NCBI GenBank assembly: GCA_013288345.1
Contig: JABDCA010000006.1
Location: 1-64,000 of the forward strand
Source: Bacteroidota bacterium
GTDB taxonomy: Bacteria > Bacteroidota > Bacteroidia > JABEUT01
Length of the DNA: 64,000 bases
Direction: 5' to 3'
The position numbers were made by a program, and so were the translations under genes. This document shows positions 27,681-36,464 of the stretch, one piece after another. Every line of letters begins with the position of its first letter. The stretch's first letter is position 1. The notes under the pieces were generated by a model. The model saw nothing but the letters and a program-made list of their open reading frames with translations, did not search any database and had not been told where the DNA came from.

Positions 27681-28367
27681 TTAAATTGCATCTATATCCT
27701 TACCTTCTTTCTGTTCTTTTAATTGCTTCCTTACAAAGTATTCTGCTTCCATCATACCTATTTCATCAATCAACCTGTCTATCTCTTTTACCTGTAGTCC
27801 GTTATATATACCACGTATATCGCCTTCCTTATCAATTAAAAAGAAATAATTAAAGCCACTATTATAGGCTATACCGGCAGGTTTATAAAAACTCTCCGTG
27901 GCTATATAATTGAGTTCTTGTGCACTACCACTTAAAAAAGTCCTTCTTTTACCCGCATGTATTGTGGTTGCATAATCCTGCATGCTTTTAGCACTTTCCG
28001 AATCGAGGGTGAAGGTAAGCATACGCAATGCTGTATCTAGGTCGCTTCTTTCATCTATACGGTTCATGAGGACCGCCATCGATGGAGCTTTTTCTTTATC
28101 ATGTATATTGGTAAAATAGGCTACCCATATTTTACCGTTAAGTGCACCTGAATTATATTGCTGCCCAAACTGGTTAGTTAAAATAAAATCGGGTATGCGG
28201 TAAAATGCAGTATCAGTCTTTGCTTTACCATCTATAGTAAGATGTAAGACCTTTTTGGGTCCAAAATAGGCAAGTCGTATGAAAGACTTCTCTTTACCTG
28301 CAGCAAGAAAAACGTAAATGGCTGAAGGGAATACTAAAATGAATAGTAATGTCAGCGCTTTTTTCAA
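27681..28367 (-). CDS. SCO1/SenC-like protein lacking the copper-binding cysteines
   Basis: 228 residues. An N-terminal signal anchor (about 1-22) is followed by a thioredoxin-like domain in the SCO1 order: IPDFILTNQFGQQYNSGALNGKIWVAYF, then FTLDSES, then FNYFFLIDKEGDIRGIYNG. SCO proteins bind copper through CxxxC plus a distal His and deliver it to the CuA site of oxidase subunit II. Here the CxxxC position (about residues 88-92) reads IHDKE, the distal His before the FLID strand is absent, and there is no cysteine in the whole protein. The start is a TTG at 28367, 3 bp after the subunit IV stop. It may be a structural or chaperone relic. Confidence 0.75.
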   Translation of the reverse strand: MKKALTLLFILVFPSAIYVFLAAGKEKSFIRLAYFGPKKVLHLTIDGKAKTDTAFYRIPDFILTNQFGQQYNSGALNGKIWVAYFTNIHDKEKAPSMAVLMNRIDERSDLDTALRMLTFTLDSESAKSMQDYATTIHAGKRRTFLSGSAQELNYIATESFYKPAGIAYNSGFNYFFLIDKEGDIRGIYNGLQVKEIDRLIDEIGMMEAEYFVRKQLKEQKEGKDIDAI

Positions 28368-28370
28368 AGC

Positions 28371-28757
28371 CTATTGGTGTAACACCATGCTTACCAAAGC
28401 ATCTCTGATTACCTTTGAGTAAACACCCTCGGTAATTGCCATAAATGCTAAATAGAATATAAACAAAGTATATGGTGCAATTATAGCATACTTCATAGCC
28501 CTTCTCTCATCGCCAAGGTGCATAAATATCCATACAATAAAGAATGCCTTTACCAGTGTAAGAAATATAAATGTGTACTCTTTATTGATTTCACTGAAAT
28601 GAAACTGAGAACCGATGATAAGCTCTGCAATGGTTATTACAAGCATTATCCAAAATACCATCCACAGTTTTTTTCTTACAACCTTTCCGTGTGCCTCATC
28701 ATGAATAGCCGCTTTCTCGTAATTTGGATAGCCTTTATATTCTTCGAAAAAATCCAT
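28371..28757 (-). CDS. Cytochrome c oxidase subunit IV family protein
   Basis: 128 residues with three membrane segments (about 35-52, 62-82 and 92-112) after a polar N-terminus rich in E, K and H. The pattern KKLWMVFWIMLVITIAELIIG and TLVKAFFIVWIFMHLGDE matches the prokaryotic COX4/CyoD-like family that completes bacterial heme-copper oxidases. It lies between subunit III and the SCO1-like gene, with 3 bp to the latter. Confidence 0.88.
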   Translation of the reverse strand: MDFFEEYKGYPNYEKAAIHDEAHGKVVRKKLWMVFWIMLVITIAELIIGSQFHFSEINKEYTFIFLTLVKAFFIVWIFMHLGDERRAMKYAIIAPYTLFIFYLAFMAITEGVYSKVIRDALVSMVLHQ

Positions 28758-28783
28758 ACGCTTTTATATTAATATGTTTATTA

Positions 28784-29512
28784 CTATAGTAAGTAAAAGA
28801 ATGTAAATACGAATACCCAAACCAAATCCACAAAGTGCCAGTATAAACCTGCTTTTTCAATCATTTCGTAATGGCCTCGCTTTTCCATAACGCCATTCAA
28901 CACCATAATAAGCATTATTATATTGATTATTACACCGCTAAATACGTGGAAACCGTGGAAACCTGTAATACAGAAGAAGAAATCGCCAAAGGTTGGTAAT
29001 TGAGTGTAAGCGTTAACAATAAGGTTTGCGCCCTGAAAGTGAGGATCGATAATATGTTTCCCATTCATCCAATATTCGCGATATTGTTGGTTAGATGCTT
29101 CACCGGTAATGAAGTGATACCACTCCCAGCACTGAGAACCTACGAATATAAAACCACCTATAATGGTAAAAAACAACCACATTGCAACTTGTCTTTTGTT
29201 GAGCCTGTGACCTGCTTCAACAGCCAATACCATGGTAACCGAACTCATAATAAGATCGAATGTCATGAAACCTACATAGGCAAGAGGATGGTCACCATGA
29301 AGAAATGGAAAGTGAGTAAATACATCATTCGGTACTGCCCAGTCGCCCGCAAATTTGTGGCGCATAAAACCGTAAGCGCAGAGTAAGCTTGAAAATGTAA
29401 GAGCATCAGATACCAGAAAGAACCACATGAACATTTTACCGTAGCTCACCCCAAATGGCGATACCCCTCCGTCCCAGTCTTTCCGCAATGATAATGTAGC
29501 TTGATTTGACAT
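28784..29512 (-). CDS. Cytochrome c oxidase subunit III
   Basis: 242 residues with about six to seven membrane segments. Subunit III features are clear: FLVSDALTFSSLLCAY, GSQCWEWYHFI, FFCITGFHGFHVFSGVIINI and the terminal YWHFVDLVWVFVFTFFYL. The protein supports proton uptake and stability of the heme-copper core. It is one of two subunit III-type proteins here; subunits I and II are not in the window. A -7 element lies 30 nt upstream, so this gene can begin a second transcript. Confidence 0.93.
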   Translation of the reverse strand: MSNQATLSLRKDWDGGVSPFGVSYGKMFMWFFLVSDALTFSSLLCAYGFMRHKFAGDWAVPNDVFTHFPFLHGDHPLAYVGFMTFDLIMSSVTMVLAVEAGHRLNKRQVAMWLFFTIIGGFIFVGSQCWEWYHFITGEASNQQYREYWMNGKHIIDPHFQGANLIVNAYTQLPTFGDFFFCITGFHGFHVFSGVIINIIMLIMVLNGVMEKRGHYEMIEKAGLYWHFVDLVWVFVFTFFYLL

Positions 29513-29542
29513 ATATAAAGTTTATTTTGACCTATCAGCGCA

Positions 29543-29550
29543 CAAAATTA
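29543..29550 (-). promoter_or_regulatory. -7 promoter element TAATTTTG for the oxidase subunit III gene
   Basis: An exact TAnnTTTG match on the minus strand, 30 nt before the ATG at 29512 and inside the 80-bp gap after the first subunit III-type gene. Confidence 0.55.
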
Positions 29551-29592
29551 AAAAGTTTCGCTATCTGACAATTTTTTATTTCGCTTTTTTTC

Positions 29593-30180
29593 TCACCTGT
29601 AAAGGAGCATAAATATAAACAGGTATACCCATAAGCCATCGAGAAAATGCCAGTAAGTAGCGCATAACTTAATGCCTGTGTAGTTTTGAACTGTGTATTT
29701 CTTTTTAAGTGCTTTGATATAGGCAATAGTTAATGCCACCAGGCCACCTATAATATGGCCAAGGTGCAGTAGCGATAATATATACAGGTACGAACCTGAA
29801 GCATTGCTATTGCTGCCTACCAAAAATATTTTTTGATCAACCAAGGCTTTATAGCCCATAAACTGACATACACCAAAAGCCACACCAAGTATCCAGGTAA
29901 ATAATATTCCGCGGCTTATTCCGGCAAGGGCACCCTTTTTTGCAGCCTGCATAGCCATATTTATAGTAATGCTGCTTATAATAATAATAGCAGTACTTAT
30001 ATAAAAAGGAAAAGGAATTTGAAATGTTAGCCAGGTACCTGTTCCGCGGCGGACAATGTAACCACTGGTAAGCCCTGCAAACATCATACCAATACTCACC
30101 AGTCCTATCCAAAGCAACATTTTAAGCGACTTCTCTTTGATGTTCGCCGTGTTTGGTGTTCCTGTAATTTCTGCTTCCAT
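29593..30180 (-). CDS. Heme-copper oxidase subunit III-type protein
   Basis: 195 residues with five membrane segments, a shorter member of the subunit III family. Motifs are KMLLWIGLVSIGMMFAGLTSGYIV, then LHLGHIIGGLVALTIAYI, then CATYWHFLDGLWVYLFIFML, the usual C-terminal signature. Bacteroidota oxidase clusters commonly hold two such genes in tandem. It follows ctaB by 6 bp and precedes the longer subunit III gene. Confidence 0.9.
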   Translation of the reverse strand: MEAEITGTPNTANIKEKSLKMLLWIGLVSIGMMFAGLTSGYIVRRGTGTWLTFQIPFPFYISTAIIIISSITINMAMQAAKKGALAGISRGILFTWILGVAFGVCQFMGYKALVDQKIFLVGSNSNASGSYLYILSLLHLGHIIGGLVALTIAYIKALKKKYTVQNYTGIKLCATYWHFLDGLWVYLFIFMLLYR

Positions 30181-30186
30181 AATAAC

Positions 30187-31092
30187 TTAGTTTTTACCAA
30201 ATAAAATAGCCAACTGAACTATTGGCAAGTAAATAAACGAACCGAACATAAGCCGCTTGGCAGCTTTTACGGTGCATTCGTTGTATAACTTATAAGCCTG
30301 GTAAGCAAATGCCATACCGCAGGTTATAATTACTATACCCGATATGGTTCCATTCATGCCAAAAAAGCCCGATAACATACCAAAGGGCACCAAAAAGAAA
30401 GTAAATACTAATACCATAAAAGCGCTGGTTTTATCTCTTCCTCCGGCTGATGGCAAAAGATGAAACCCTGCTTTTTTATAATCATCGTCGGCTACCCAGG
30501 CAATGGCCCAAAAATGAGGAAACTGCCAGATAAACTGAACAGAAAAAAGCAGCCATGCATAAAACTCAATTTTGTCGCCGGCACCTGCTGCAATATAGCC
30601 CAACATAGGCGACATAGCACCAGGTATTGCCCCAACAAAAACTGCCCAAGGGGTTTTTTGCTTTAACGGGGTATAAACAAACGCATAGAGTAACCACGAT
30701 ATGCCGGAAAGCACACCACAAAGTGGGTTTGTTTTTATCCATAATAAAGCTATTCCTATAATACCCAGTAATGAAGCAACTAAATAAGCTTCAGTAAGGC
30801 TCATGCGGTTTTGAGGGAGAGGCCTGTTTGCAGTCCTGCTCATAAGTTGATCGGTATCGCGCTCTAATATCTGGTTAAAGCCACCTGATGACGCAATAAC
30901 TAAAAAGCCGCCTAAAATAAGCCACCAAAATTTATACCAGTCAATAGGAGAAGTACTTGCTATTAGGTAACCAATACCTGATGAAAAGACCACTAAAGAG
31001 GCTAATCTGAACTTAGTAAACATTACATAATCAGATATTTTACCTGAAATAGTAGTTTTTAGCGATACTTCGTATGTTTTTTCCTGGAGCAC
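30187..31092 (-). CDS. ctaB: Protoheme IX farnesyltransferase (heme O synthase)
   Basis: 301 residues, a UbiA-family prenyltransferase with about nine membrane segments. The first aspartate-rich motif is NQILERDTDQLMSRTANRPLP and the second lies near WAIAWVADDDYKKAGFHLLP. It farnesylates heme B to heme O, the step before heme A for the cytochrome oxidase. The start used is a GTG at 31092; an ATG 23 codons in is possible but would trim the helix before FTKFRLASLVVFSSG. It is the first gene of the oxidase assembly run and the upstream region carries TTGACA repeats. Confidence 0.93.
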   Translation of the reverse strand: MLQEKTYEVSLKTTISGKISDYVMFTKFRLASLVVFSSGIGYLIASTSPIDWYKFWWLILGGFLVIASSGGFNQILERDTDQLMSRTANRPLPQNRMSLTEAYLVASLLGIIGIALLWIKTNPLCGVLSGISWLLYAFVYTPLKQKTPWAVFVGAIPGAMSPMLGYIAAGAGDKIEFYAWLLFSVQFIWQFPHFWAIAWVADDDYKKAGFHLLPSAGGRDKTSAFMVLVFTFFLVPFGMLSGFFGMNGTISGIVIITCGMAFAYQAYKLYNECTVKAAKRLMFGSFIYLPIVQLAILFGKN

Positions 31093-31570
31093 TATTTATA
31101 AAAAAGGAATGCAATATTAACACTTTTTTAAACCAGAACCCTCAAAGAAATGGCATTTTTTGAGGGCAAAAACGGGGCTTTCGTCTTAATTGACATGCCT
31201 CTGTCAATAATATTGACATAAGTCATTTTTTATCAGCGGTTTTCTCTGCATATTTGCAGAAGCAGAATTGAGGTCTTTCCTCACCCTTACATCTGCCTGT
31301 CTTATTCAGTTTTAAGACTACAAAAAAGTACTTTATATAAAACCCATTTTTATGATTTTGAGTAAGGTATATGGATTCTTATAAGTTACTAAAATTCAAT
31401 TAATTGAACTATTTACATAGCATGCAACCATTCATAATGAATTATCATCGTATATATTACACTATTAACAATATTTAAGCCTGAAAATGAAACATATAGA
31501 TAATGGTATGTAAGGCAGATTATATAATATAACAAAAGCAAAAAAATATCATATACAACTACAGGTGTAA
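31093..31570. other. 478-bp divergent spacer between ctaB and the large secreted protein
   Basis: No gene is visible. It holds a hairpin CCCTCAAA (31139-31146) / TTTGAGGG (31159-31166), a triple TTGACA cluster (31189-31218) and a palindrome TCTGCA-tatt-TGCAGA (31245-31260). The half nearer the plus-strand gene is AT-rich, without a clear TAnnTTTG element. Confidence 0.7.
31189..31218. promoter_or_regulatory. Candidate operator cluster: ATTGACA x3 in alternating orientation
   Basis: ATTGACA (31189-31195), TGTCAAT (31202-31208) and ATTGACA (31212-31218) form two overlapping perfect palindromes with spacers of 6 and 3 nt. The half-site resembles those of CRP/FNR-type regulators (TTGAC/GTCAA). 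It lies about 100 bp upstream of ctaB, so control of the oxidase genes by oxygen or nitric oxide is conceivable. This is inference. Confidence 0.5.
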
Positions 31571-34500
31571 GTGAATGTTTTAGGTAACATAGTTTCTTTT
31601 AGGAAAACAAGGTTTTTTCTATTGCTGGCATTATTGGCTTTTTCCAACATTGCCGGTGCTGCAACATATTATTGGTATGGGGCTTCTAATGGCAATTGGG
31701 GAACTTCGGCTAACTGGTTTTTGGGCACAGGTGGCACAGGTGGGGCAGGTGCAGTACCACTTGCAGGCGATAACGTAATTTTTGATAATAATAGCCTTAG
31801 CTGTGCTATAGATGTAAATGCTGTATGTAATAATTTAACAGTAACTGCAGGTTTTACCAATACTATAAACCAAAATAACGGAAAAACGCTAAGCATTTCT
31901 GGTACCTCTGCCTGGTCAGGCGGTACATTTTCGGGTGGGAATAAAAACATAACGAATACAGGGGCATTTACTGTTTCTGGAATGGCATTTACAAGTACTT
32001 CAGGTACATTAATTCTAAAAAGCTCTTTCACTCTAAGCTCAGGTACCTTTACCCATAATAGTGGAACAGTGACTTTTGATAACCACCCCTTAGGTGGAAC
32101 TTTTTCAATAACCGGTACACCCACATTTTACGACCTTACTGTGATCGGTTATTACGGAACATTTACAGTTAATAATTCTATAGTGGTAGCTGATAATTTA
32201 ACACTTGATGCTACTAATGGCTCTTTAACTGCTGCAATTGGCACTGTTGCCGGAATTACAATAACAGTTAATGCTACTACAACTCTTCAAGGGTCAAGCC
32301 TTTTATTACTTAATACAGGAACGATAATTGCAAATGGTAATTTTACCGACAACAATACATCCACCGGGGCTACTTACGGAACGGCTACAATTAAATTTAC
32401 CGGAGCAGGAACACAAACCTTTTCGAGTACAGGCACTGCAGGGCAAGGTGAACTGCCAAACATAATTATTAATGCTACAGGAACTATAAACTTATCGGGA
32501 ACTATTTCAGTTGGACATAACTGGACCTATACTTCAGGAACAATAAGCCCTGGTGCATCTACAATTTATTTAGATGAAACAACAAATGCTATTACTGTAT
32601 CAGGGGTTCATACCCTTAATAATGTTACCATTAATCAGGTTTATGCTACAACCACAATCAGTAATAATTTAACGGTTAATAATTTTACGATCAATGCAAC
32701 CCAATACGGTACACTTGCTGTCAGTTCAAACCTGACTATAAATGGGACATTGTCATTAACAGGTACAAGCTATATAATTTTCAGTACCGGCAACATATTT
32801 GCAAATGGTAATATTACTATTACCAATACAGGCATATATACCACAGGCAATGGGCCTGCTACGCTGAATATTACAGGAAGTGGTAACCAGACCATCTCAA
32901 ACACTGCCGGTACTGTTGGGCAAGGATGCCTTCCGAGTATTGTAATTAATAGTACAGGTGGAACAGTTTCTTTATCAGGATTAATTTCAACACAAAACTG
33001 GACCTACACAGCAGGAACAGTAAGTGCAGGTTCATCAACTGTTGATATATACGGGCCTTATGCTAATTCAGGTGTGGGATACTACGGCCCCTTTACCTTA
33101 ACATCTAATGGTATGTCATTTTATAATCTATCCATAGATGCGGGACAGGTAACGTTAGGGAATGCCCTTACTGTAACTAATAATCTTAGTATCAATTCGG
33201 CTACATTGGCACCTATTACTTTCATTGCCTCAGGCAATGCCATGACAGTAGGCGGTAATTTTACCAATAATGCAAACTTTACATCAAACAGTAATACTCT
33301 TACCTTAAACGGAGCAGGCGCCCAGACATATACGCAGGCAGCCAATGGCGGATGGCCAAATACAGCCGGTGGTAACTTATATAATTTAACTGTAACTAAT
33401 AGCTCAGTTACAACACTGGCCAGCATAATGACTGTTACCAATAACCTGACTATTAGCGGTACTGCAACCCTTGCCAGTGATGTATATAATATAACCGGTA
33501 ATGCTGCTGGAACTTTTACCATGGGCGCAGGTACAAGTTTAACCTTAGGCAATACAGGCTCGGCAACGGCAACCATTTTCCCTTCAGCTTTTACAGCAGC
33601 GCATACAACCCTTAATGTAACAAGCACTGTTACTTATCAGGCCAACGGGGCACAAACCGTTTCTGTTACACCAACCTATGGCAACCTTGTAATATCAACC
33701 GGGGCAGCAGCCAGTACCAAAACCCTTCCCGGAACCCCATTAACTATTGCAGGTAACCTAACCACTAATGCATCTGCTACGCTAAGTACTACAACGCGTA
33801 CAGTTACCCTAACCGGTAATTTTATAAATAACGGAACTTTCTCTGCCAGCACCGGAACTTTCAACATTAGCGGCGACTTTACAAACAACAGTACTTTTAC
33901 CCCAGGCACTGGCACCACTATTTTTAAAGGTTCAATAGCTCAGGCAATTGGTGGCAGCACTTCAACCACGTTTTATAATTTCACACTGAACAATTCATCA
34001 GGAATGACAACCGGTGTAACCCAAAATATAAACACCAATGTATCAAACATATTAACACTTACAGCCGGGGCATATAATCTGAACGGATTTACATTGTCTT
34101 TAAGCACTACCCTTACAGGAGGTAGCGCAACAGCTTATGTGGTAAGTGAAAACACATCTATGACAAGTATCTTTCAGTGGAACAACATAAGTATGAGTGT
34201 TGCTAGTTTTGTTTTCCCATTTGGCGCCACAATAGGTGGAACAAATTATTATTTACCATTTACATTTAATATATCTTCCGCGGCTCTCTCATTAGGAAAT
34301 GTAGCGGCTGCAACATACGATGTAGGGTCTAACAATACTCCATTTGCTCCGGGTGTTACTAACCTTATAGGTGCATCTACAGGCTGCTATGGAGGTATTG
34401 ATGAATCGGTGCAGGCAATAGTTGACCGCTGGTGGTATATCAATGCACCATCAAACCCAACTGCAAATATTACATTTACATACGCCGGGCCTGAAGCTGC

Positions 34501-35245
34501 TACTCTTACCGGAATTCCGGGCTGTGGATCAACCCTTGATGCATATCAGTGGAACACTTCATTAGCTTATTGGAACCCAAGAGTTGGTGGTGGCACGGCG
34601 GCAATAACTGCTGCCGGTTCTACCGGTTCACTAAGCTCGGCAAGCCAGGCTACGTTCCCTGCTTCCGAATGGGTAGCCGGTTTGTTTGCTGCAGCTCTTC
34701 CTATTAAATTAGTTTACTTTGATGCAAAGGTAAATGACGAGGGCAATGTAAATTGCACCTGGGAAGCTGCTACACAATCAAACAACAGGTTATTTACTGT
34801 TGAAAAATCTATTGACGGAGTTAATTTTGATTCTGCAGGTACATTGCCTGGCGCAGGCACCACATCGCAACTTATCGATTATAGCTTATTAGATGAACAC
34901 CCCTATACTGGTACATCATATTACAGGCTAAAGCAAACTGATATTGATGGTGCATCAACTGTTTCAGCAATTGTGCCGGTAAATATTTCGCCAAAAGCGG
35001 GAATGACTATTTTCCCTAACCCTGCAAAGGCAACAATGCTATTGAATTACATTACTAAAGCTGCAAGTACACTGAATGTGCAAATAACAGACCTTACAGG
35101 AAGAGTTATTTCAACCAATGACTATAACCTGCAAAATGGGGGAAATACTTTCAGTATAAATGTAAGCAACCTTGCACAAGGCACCTACTTACTACAAGCC
35201 TTTGATGGAGTTAAAACAACCACATCGAAGTTTATAAAACAATAA
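31571..35245 (+). CDS. Large secreted repeat protein with type IX sorting domain
   Basis: 1224 residues. A signal peptide (ending near AFSNIAGA) is followed by ATYYWYGASNGNWGTSANW, an opening common in Bacteroidota surface proteins. From about 80 to 870 it is made of short T/N/S-rich strands of the form LTVTNNLTISGTATL and GNFTNNGTFSASTGTFNISG, suggesting a long beta solenoid. A region with WWYINAPSNPTANITFTY follows, then a fibronectin-like segment (LPIKLVYFDAKVNDEGNVNCTWEAA), and finally the Por sorting domain (MTIFPNPAKATMLLNY...TYLLQAFDG). A surface or adhesive role is likely. The start is a GTG, the only plausible one; cysteine content is low. Confidence 0.9.
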   Translation: MNVLGNIVSFRKTRFFLLLALLAFSNIAGAATYYWYGASNGNWGTSANWFLGTGGTGGAGAVPLAGDNVIFDNNSLSCAIDVNAVCNNLTVTAGFTNTINQNNGKTLSISGTSAWSGGTFSGGNKNITNTGAFTVSGMAFTSTSGTLILKSSFTLSSGTFTHNSGTVTFDNHPLGGTFSITGTPTFYDLTVIGYYGTFTVNNSIVVADNLTLDATNGSLTAAIGTVAGITITVNATTTLQGSSLLLLNTGTIIANGNFTDNNTSTGATYGTATIKFTGAGTQTFSSTGTAGQGELPNIIINATGTINLSGTISVGHNWTYTSGTISPGASTIYLDETTNAITVSGVHTLNNVTINQVYATTTISNNLTVNNFTINATQYGTLAVSSNLTINGTLSLTGTSYIIFSTGNIFANGNITITNTGIYTTGNGPATLNITGSGNQTISNTAGTVGQGCLPSIVINSTGGTVSLSGLISTQNWTYTAGTVSAGSSTVDIYGPYANSGVGYYGPFTLTSNGMSFYNLSIDAGQVTLGNALTVTNNLSINSATLAPITFIASGNAMTVGGNFTNNANFTSNSNTLTLNGAGAQTYTQAANGGWPNTAGGNLYNLTVTNSSVTTLASIMTVTNNLTISGTATLASDVYNITGNAAGTFTMGAGTSLTLGNTGSATATIFPSAFTAAHTTLNVTSTVTYQANGAQTVSVTPTYGNLVISTGAAASTKTLPGTPLTIAGNLTTNASATLSTTTRTVTLTGNFINNGTFSASTGTFNISGDFTNNSTFTPGTGTTIFKGSIAQAIGGSTSTTFYNFTLNNSSGMTTGVTQNINTNVSNILTLTAGAYNLNGFTLSLSTTLTGGSATAYVVSENTSMTSIFQWNNISMSVASFVFPFGATIGGTNYYLPFTFNISSAALSLGNVAAATYDVGSNNTPFAPGVTNLIGASTGCYGGIDESVQAIVDRWWYINAPSNPTANITFTYAGPEAATLTGIPGCGSTLDAYQWNTSLAYWNPRVGGGTAAITAAGSTGSLSSASQATFPASEWVAGLFAAALPIKLVYFDAKVNDEGNVNCTWEAATQSNNRLFTVEKSIDGVNFDSAGTLPGAGTTSQLIDYSLLDEHPYTGTSYYRLKQTDIDGASTVSAIVPVNISPKAGMTIFPNPAKATMLLNYITKAASTLNVQITDLTGRVISTNDYNLQNGGNTFSINVSNLAQGTYLLQAFDGVKTTTSKFIKQ

Positions 35246-35256
35246 GAGAATATTTT

Positions 35257-35637
35257 TTACTGGCCTATGGTCTGCTTGTAATCAGCGGCAGAAAGAAGTG
35301 CATCGGCTTCAGCAGCATTCTGGAGGGATATTTTCACCATCCATCCATCACCATACGGATCCTTATTTACTAATTCAGGATTTGCTTCGAGCTTAGCATT
35401 AACCTCGAGTACCTTACCGGCAACAGGCATAAACAGGTCCGATACAGTTTTAACTGCTTCTATGGTACCAAAAAGTTCACCGTGTTTTACATCCTTGCCA
35501 ACCGAGTTGATATCAATAAACACAATATCTCCTAATTCGCCCTGGGCAAATTCAGTAATACCCACATAAGCTTCGTTGCCACTTACGCGAATCCATTCGT
35601 GGTCTTTTGTATACTTCAGGTTGTCGGGAAAATTCAT
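35257..35637 (-). CDS. gcvH: Glycine cleavage system H protein
   Basis: 126 residues, the normal size. The lipoyl attachment lysine is K63 in [15 protein letters not shown], flanked by the hammerhead fold of the biotinyl-lipoyl family, and the start [18 protein letters not shown] is typical. It shuttles the aminomethyl group between the P and T proteins, which are not encoded in this window. A -7 element (TATATTTG) lies 24 nt upstream. The 3' end converges on the large secreted protein gene with 11 bp between. Confidence 0.96.
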   Translation of the reverse strand: MNFPDNLKYTKDHEWIRVSGNEAYVGITEFAQGELGDIVFIDINSVGKDVKHGELFGTIEAVKTVSDLFMPVAGKVLEVNAKLEANPELVNKDPYGDGWMVKISLQNAAEADALLSAADYKQTIGQ

Positions 35638-35661
35638 ATGCTATGTTTTTTGATATGGCGG

Positions 35662-35669
35662 CAAATATA
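35662..35669 (-). promoter_or_regulatory. -7 promoter element TATATTTG for gcvH
   Basis: An exact TAnnTTTG match on the minus strand, 24 nt before the gcvH ATG. Confidence 0.65.
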
Positions 35670-35737
35670 AATTATCTACATTAATAATGGTAAATTTATA
35701 TTAGATACCTGCTGAGCAATTATAACCTCTATTTTTT

Positions 35738-35745
35738 TACTTTTG
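35738..35745 (+). promoter_or_regulatory. -7 promoter element TACTTTTG for frr
   Basis: An exact TAnnTTTG match 25 nt before the frr ATG, divergent from the gcvH promoter about 70 bp away. Confidence 0.65.
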
Positions 35746-35770
35746 CAACAATAACCAAGTCATTTAGAAC

Positions 35771-36334
35771 ATGAACGAAGAATTGAAACTTATACTGGAC
35801 GACGCAAAAGAGCAAATGCAAAAGGCCATTGAACACTTAGAAAACGAACTTGCTAAAATACGCGCAGGCCGGGCAAACCCTATGATGCTTGAAAACATTA
35901 TGGTTGACTACTATGGCGCCCGCACTCATTTAAAAAATACAGCAAACATTAACTCACAAGATTCCCGTACCCTGATCATACAGCCTTGGGAACCAAGTAT
36001 GCTCGACCCTATTGAAAAGGCTCTGCAAGCAGCAAACCTGGGCATTACCCCGCAAAACGACGGAAAAATAATCCGCCTTTCCATACCACCGCTTACTGAA
36101 GAACGCAGAAAGGAAATGGTGAAGAAAGTAAAAGGTGAAGCTGAAAATTGTAAGGTATCTGTACGTACTATACGTAAGGAAGCCAATGAAGCAATTAAAG
36201 CTTTATTGAAGGAAGGCGTACCCGAAGACGAAGCAAAGGACGCAGAAGCAAAGACCCAGACACTTACCGATGAGTTTATTGTTCACTCAGATAAGCACGC
36301 CGAGAAGAAAGAGAAGGATATACTGACGGTGTAA
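35771..36334 (+). CDS. frr: Ribosome recycling factor
   Basis: 187 residues, the normal length. The L-shaped fold is recognised from LAKIRAGRANPMMLENIMVDYYG near residue 30, WEPSMLDPIEKALQAANLGITPQNDGKIIRLSIPPLTEERRKEMVKKVK in the middle and the helical C-terminus. With EF-G it splits post-termination ribosomes. The usual partner pyrH is not adjacent, so it stands alone with its own promoter and a hairpin terminator candidate. Confidence 0.97.
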   Translation: MNEELKLILDDAKEQMQKAIEHLENELAKIRAGRANPMMLENIMVDYYGARTHLKNTANINSQDSRTLIIQPWEPSMLDPIEKALQAANLGITPQNDGKIIRLSIPPLTEERRKEMVKKVKGEAENCKVSVRTIRKEANEAIKALLKEGVPEDEAKDAEAKTQTLTDEFIVHSDKHAEKKEKDILTV

Positions 36335-36344
36335 TCCAAATACT

Positions 36345-36463
36345 GAATATCGAACACGGAATGTCGAATGTTGAAGTAAAATTCACTATTCGACATTTTT
36401 ATTTAAGCTACTTATGGTTCAACAACTTGGATATTCATTATTCCTTGTTGGGTATTCGATATT
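36345..36463. repeat. Nested inverted repeat after frr, inner part a candidate terminator
   Basis: Outer arms AATATCGAA (36346-36354) and TTCGATATT (36455-36463) enclose a perfect inner pair AATGTCGAAT (36360-36369) and ATTCGACATT (36388-36397) followed by TTTTATTT. The inner hairpin plus T-run looks like a Rho-independent terminator for frr; the outer arms mark it as one of the dispersed palindrome families (similar wording at 39720-39752). Confidence 0.65.
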
Positions 36464-36464
36464 A

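Noticed and set aside
31669-33918. Long antisense frames (80-168 codons) inside the large secreted protein gene
   Set aside because: They are a by-product of its simple T/N/G-rich repeats: the antisense reading is V/P/L-rich with no start or promoter support.
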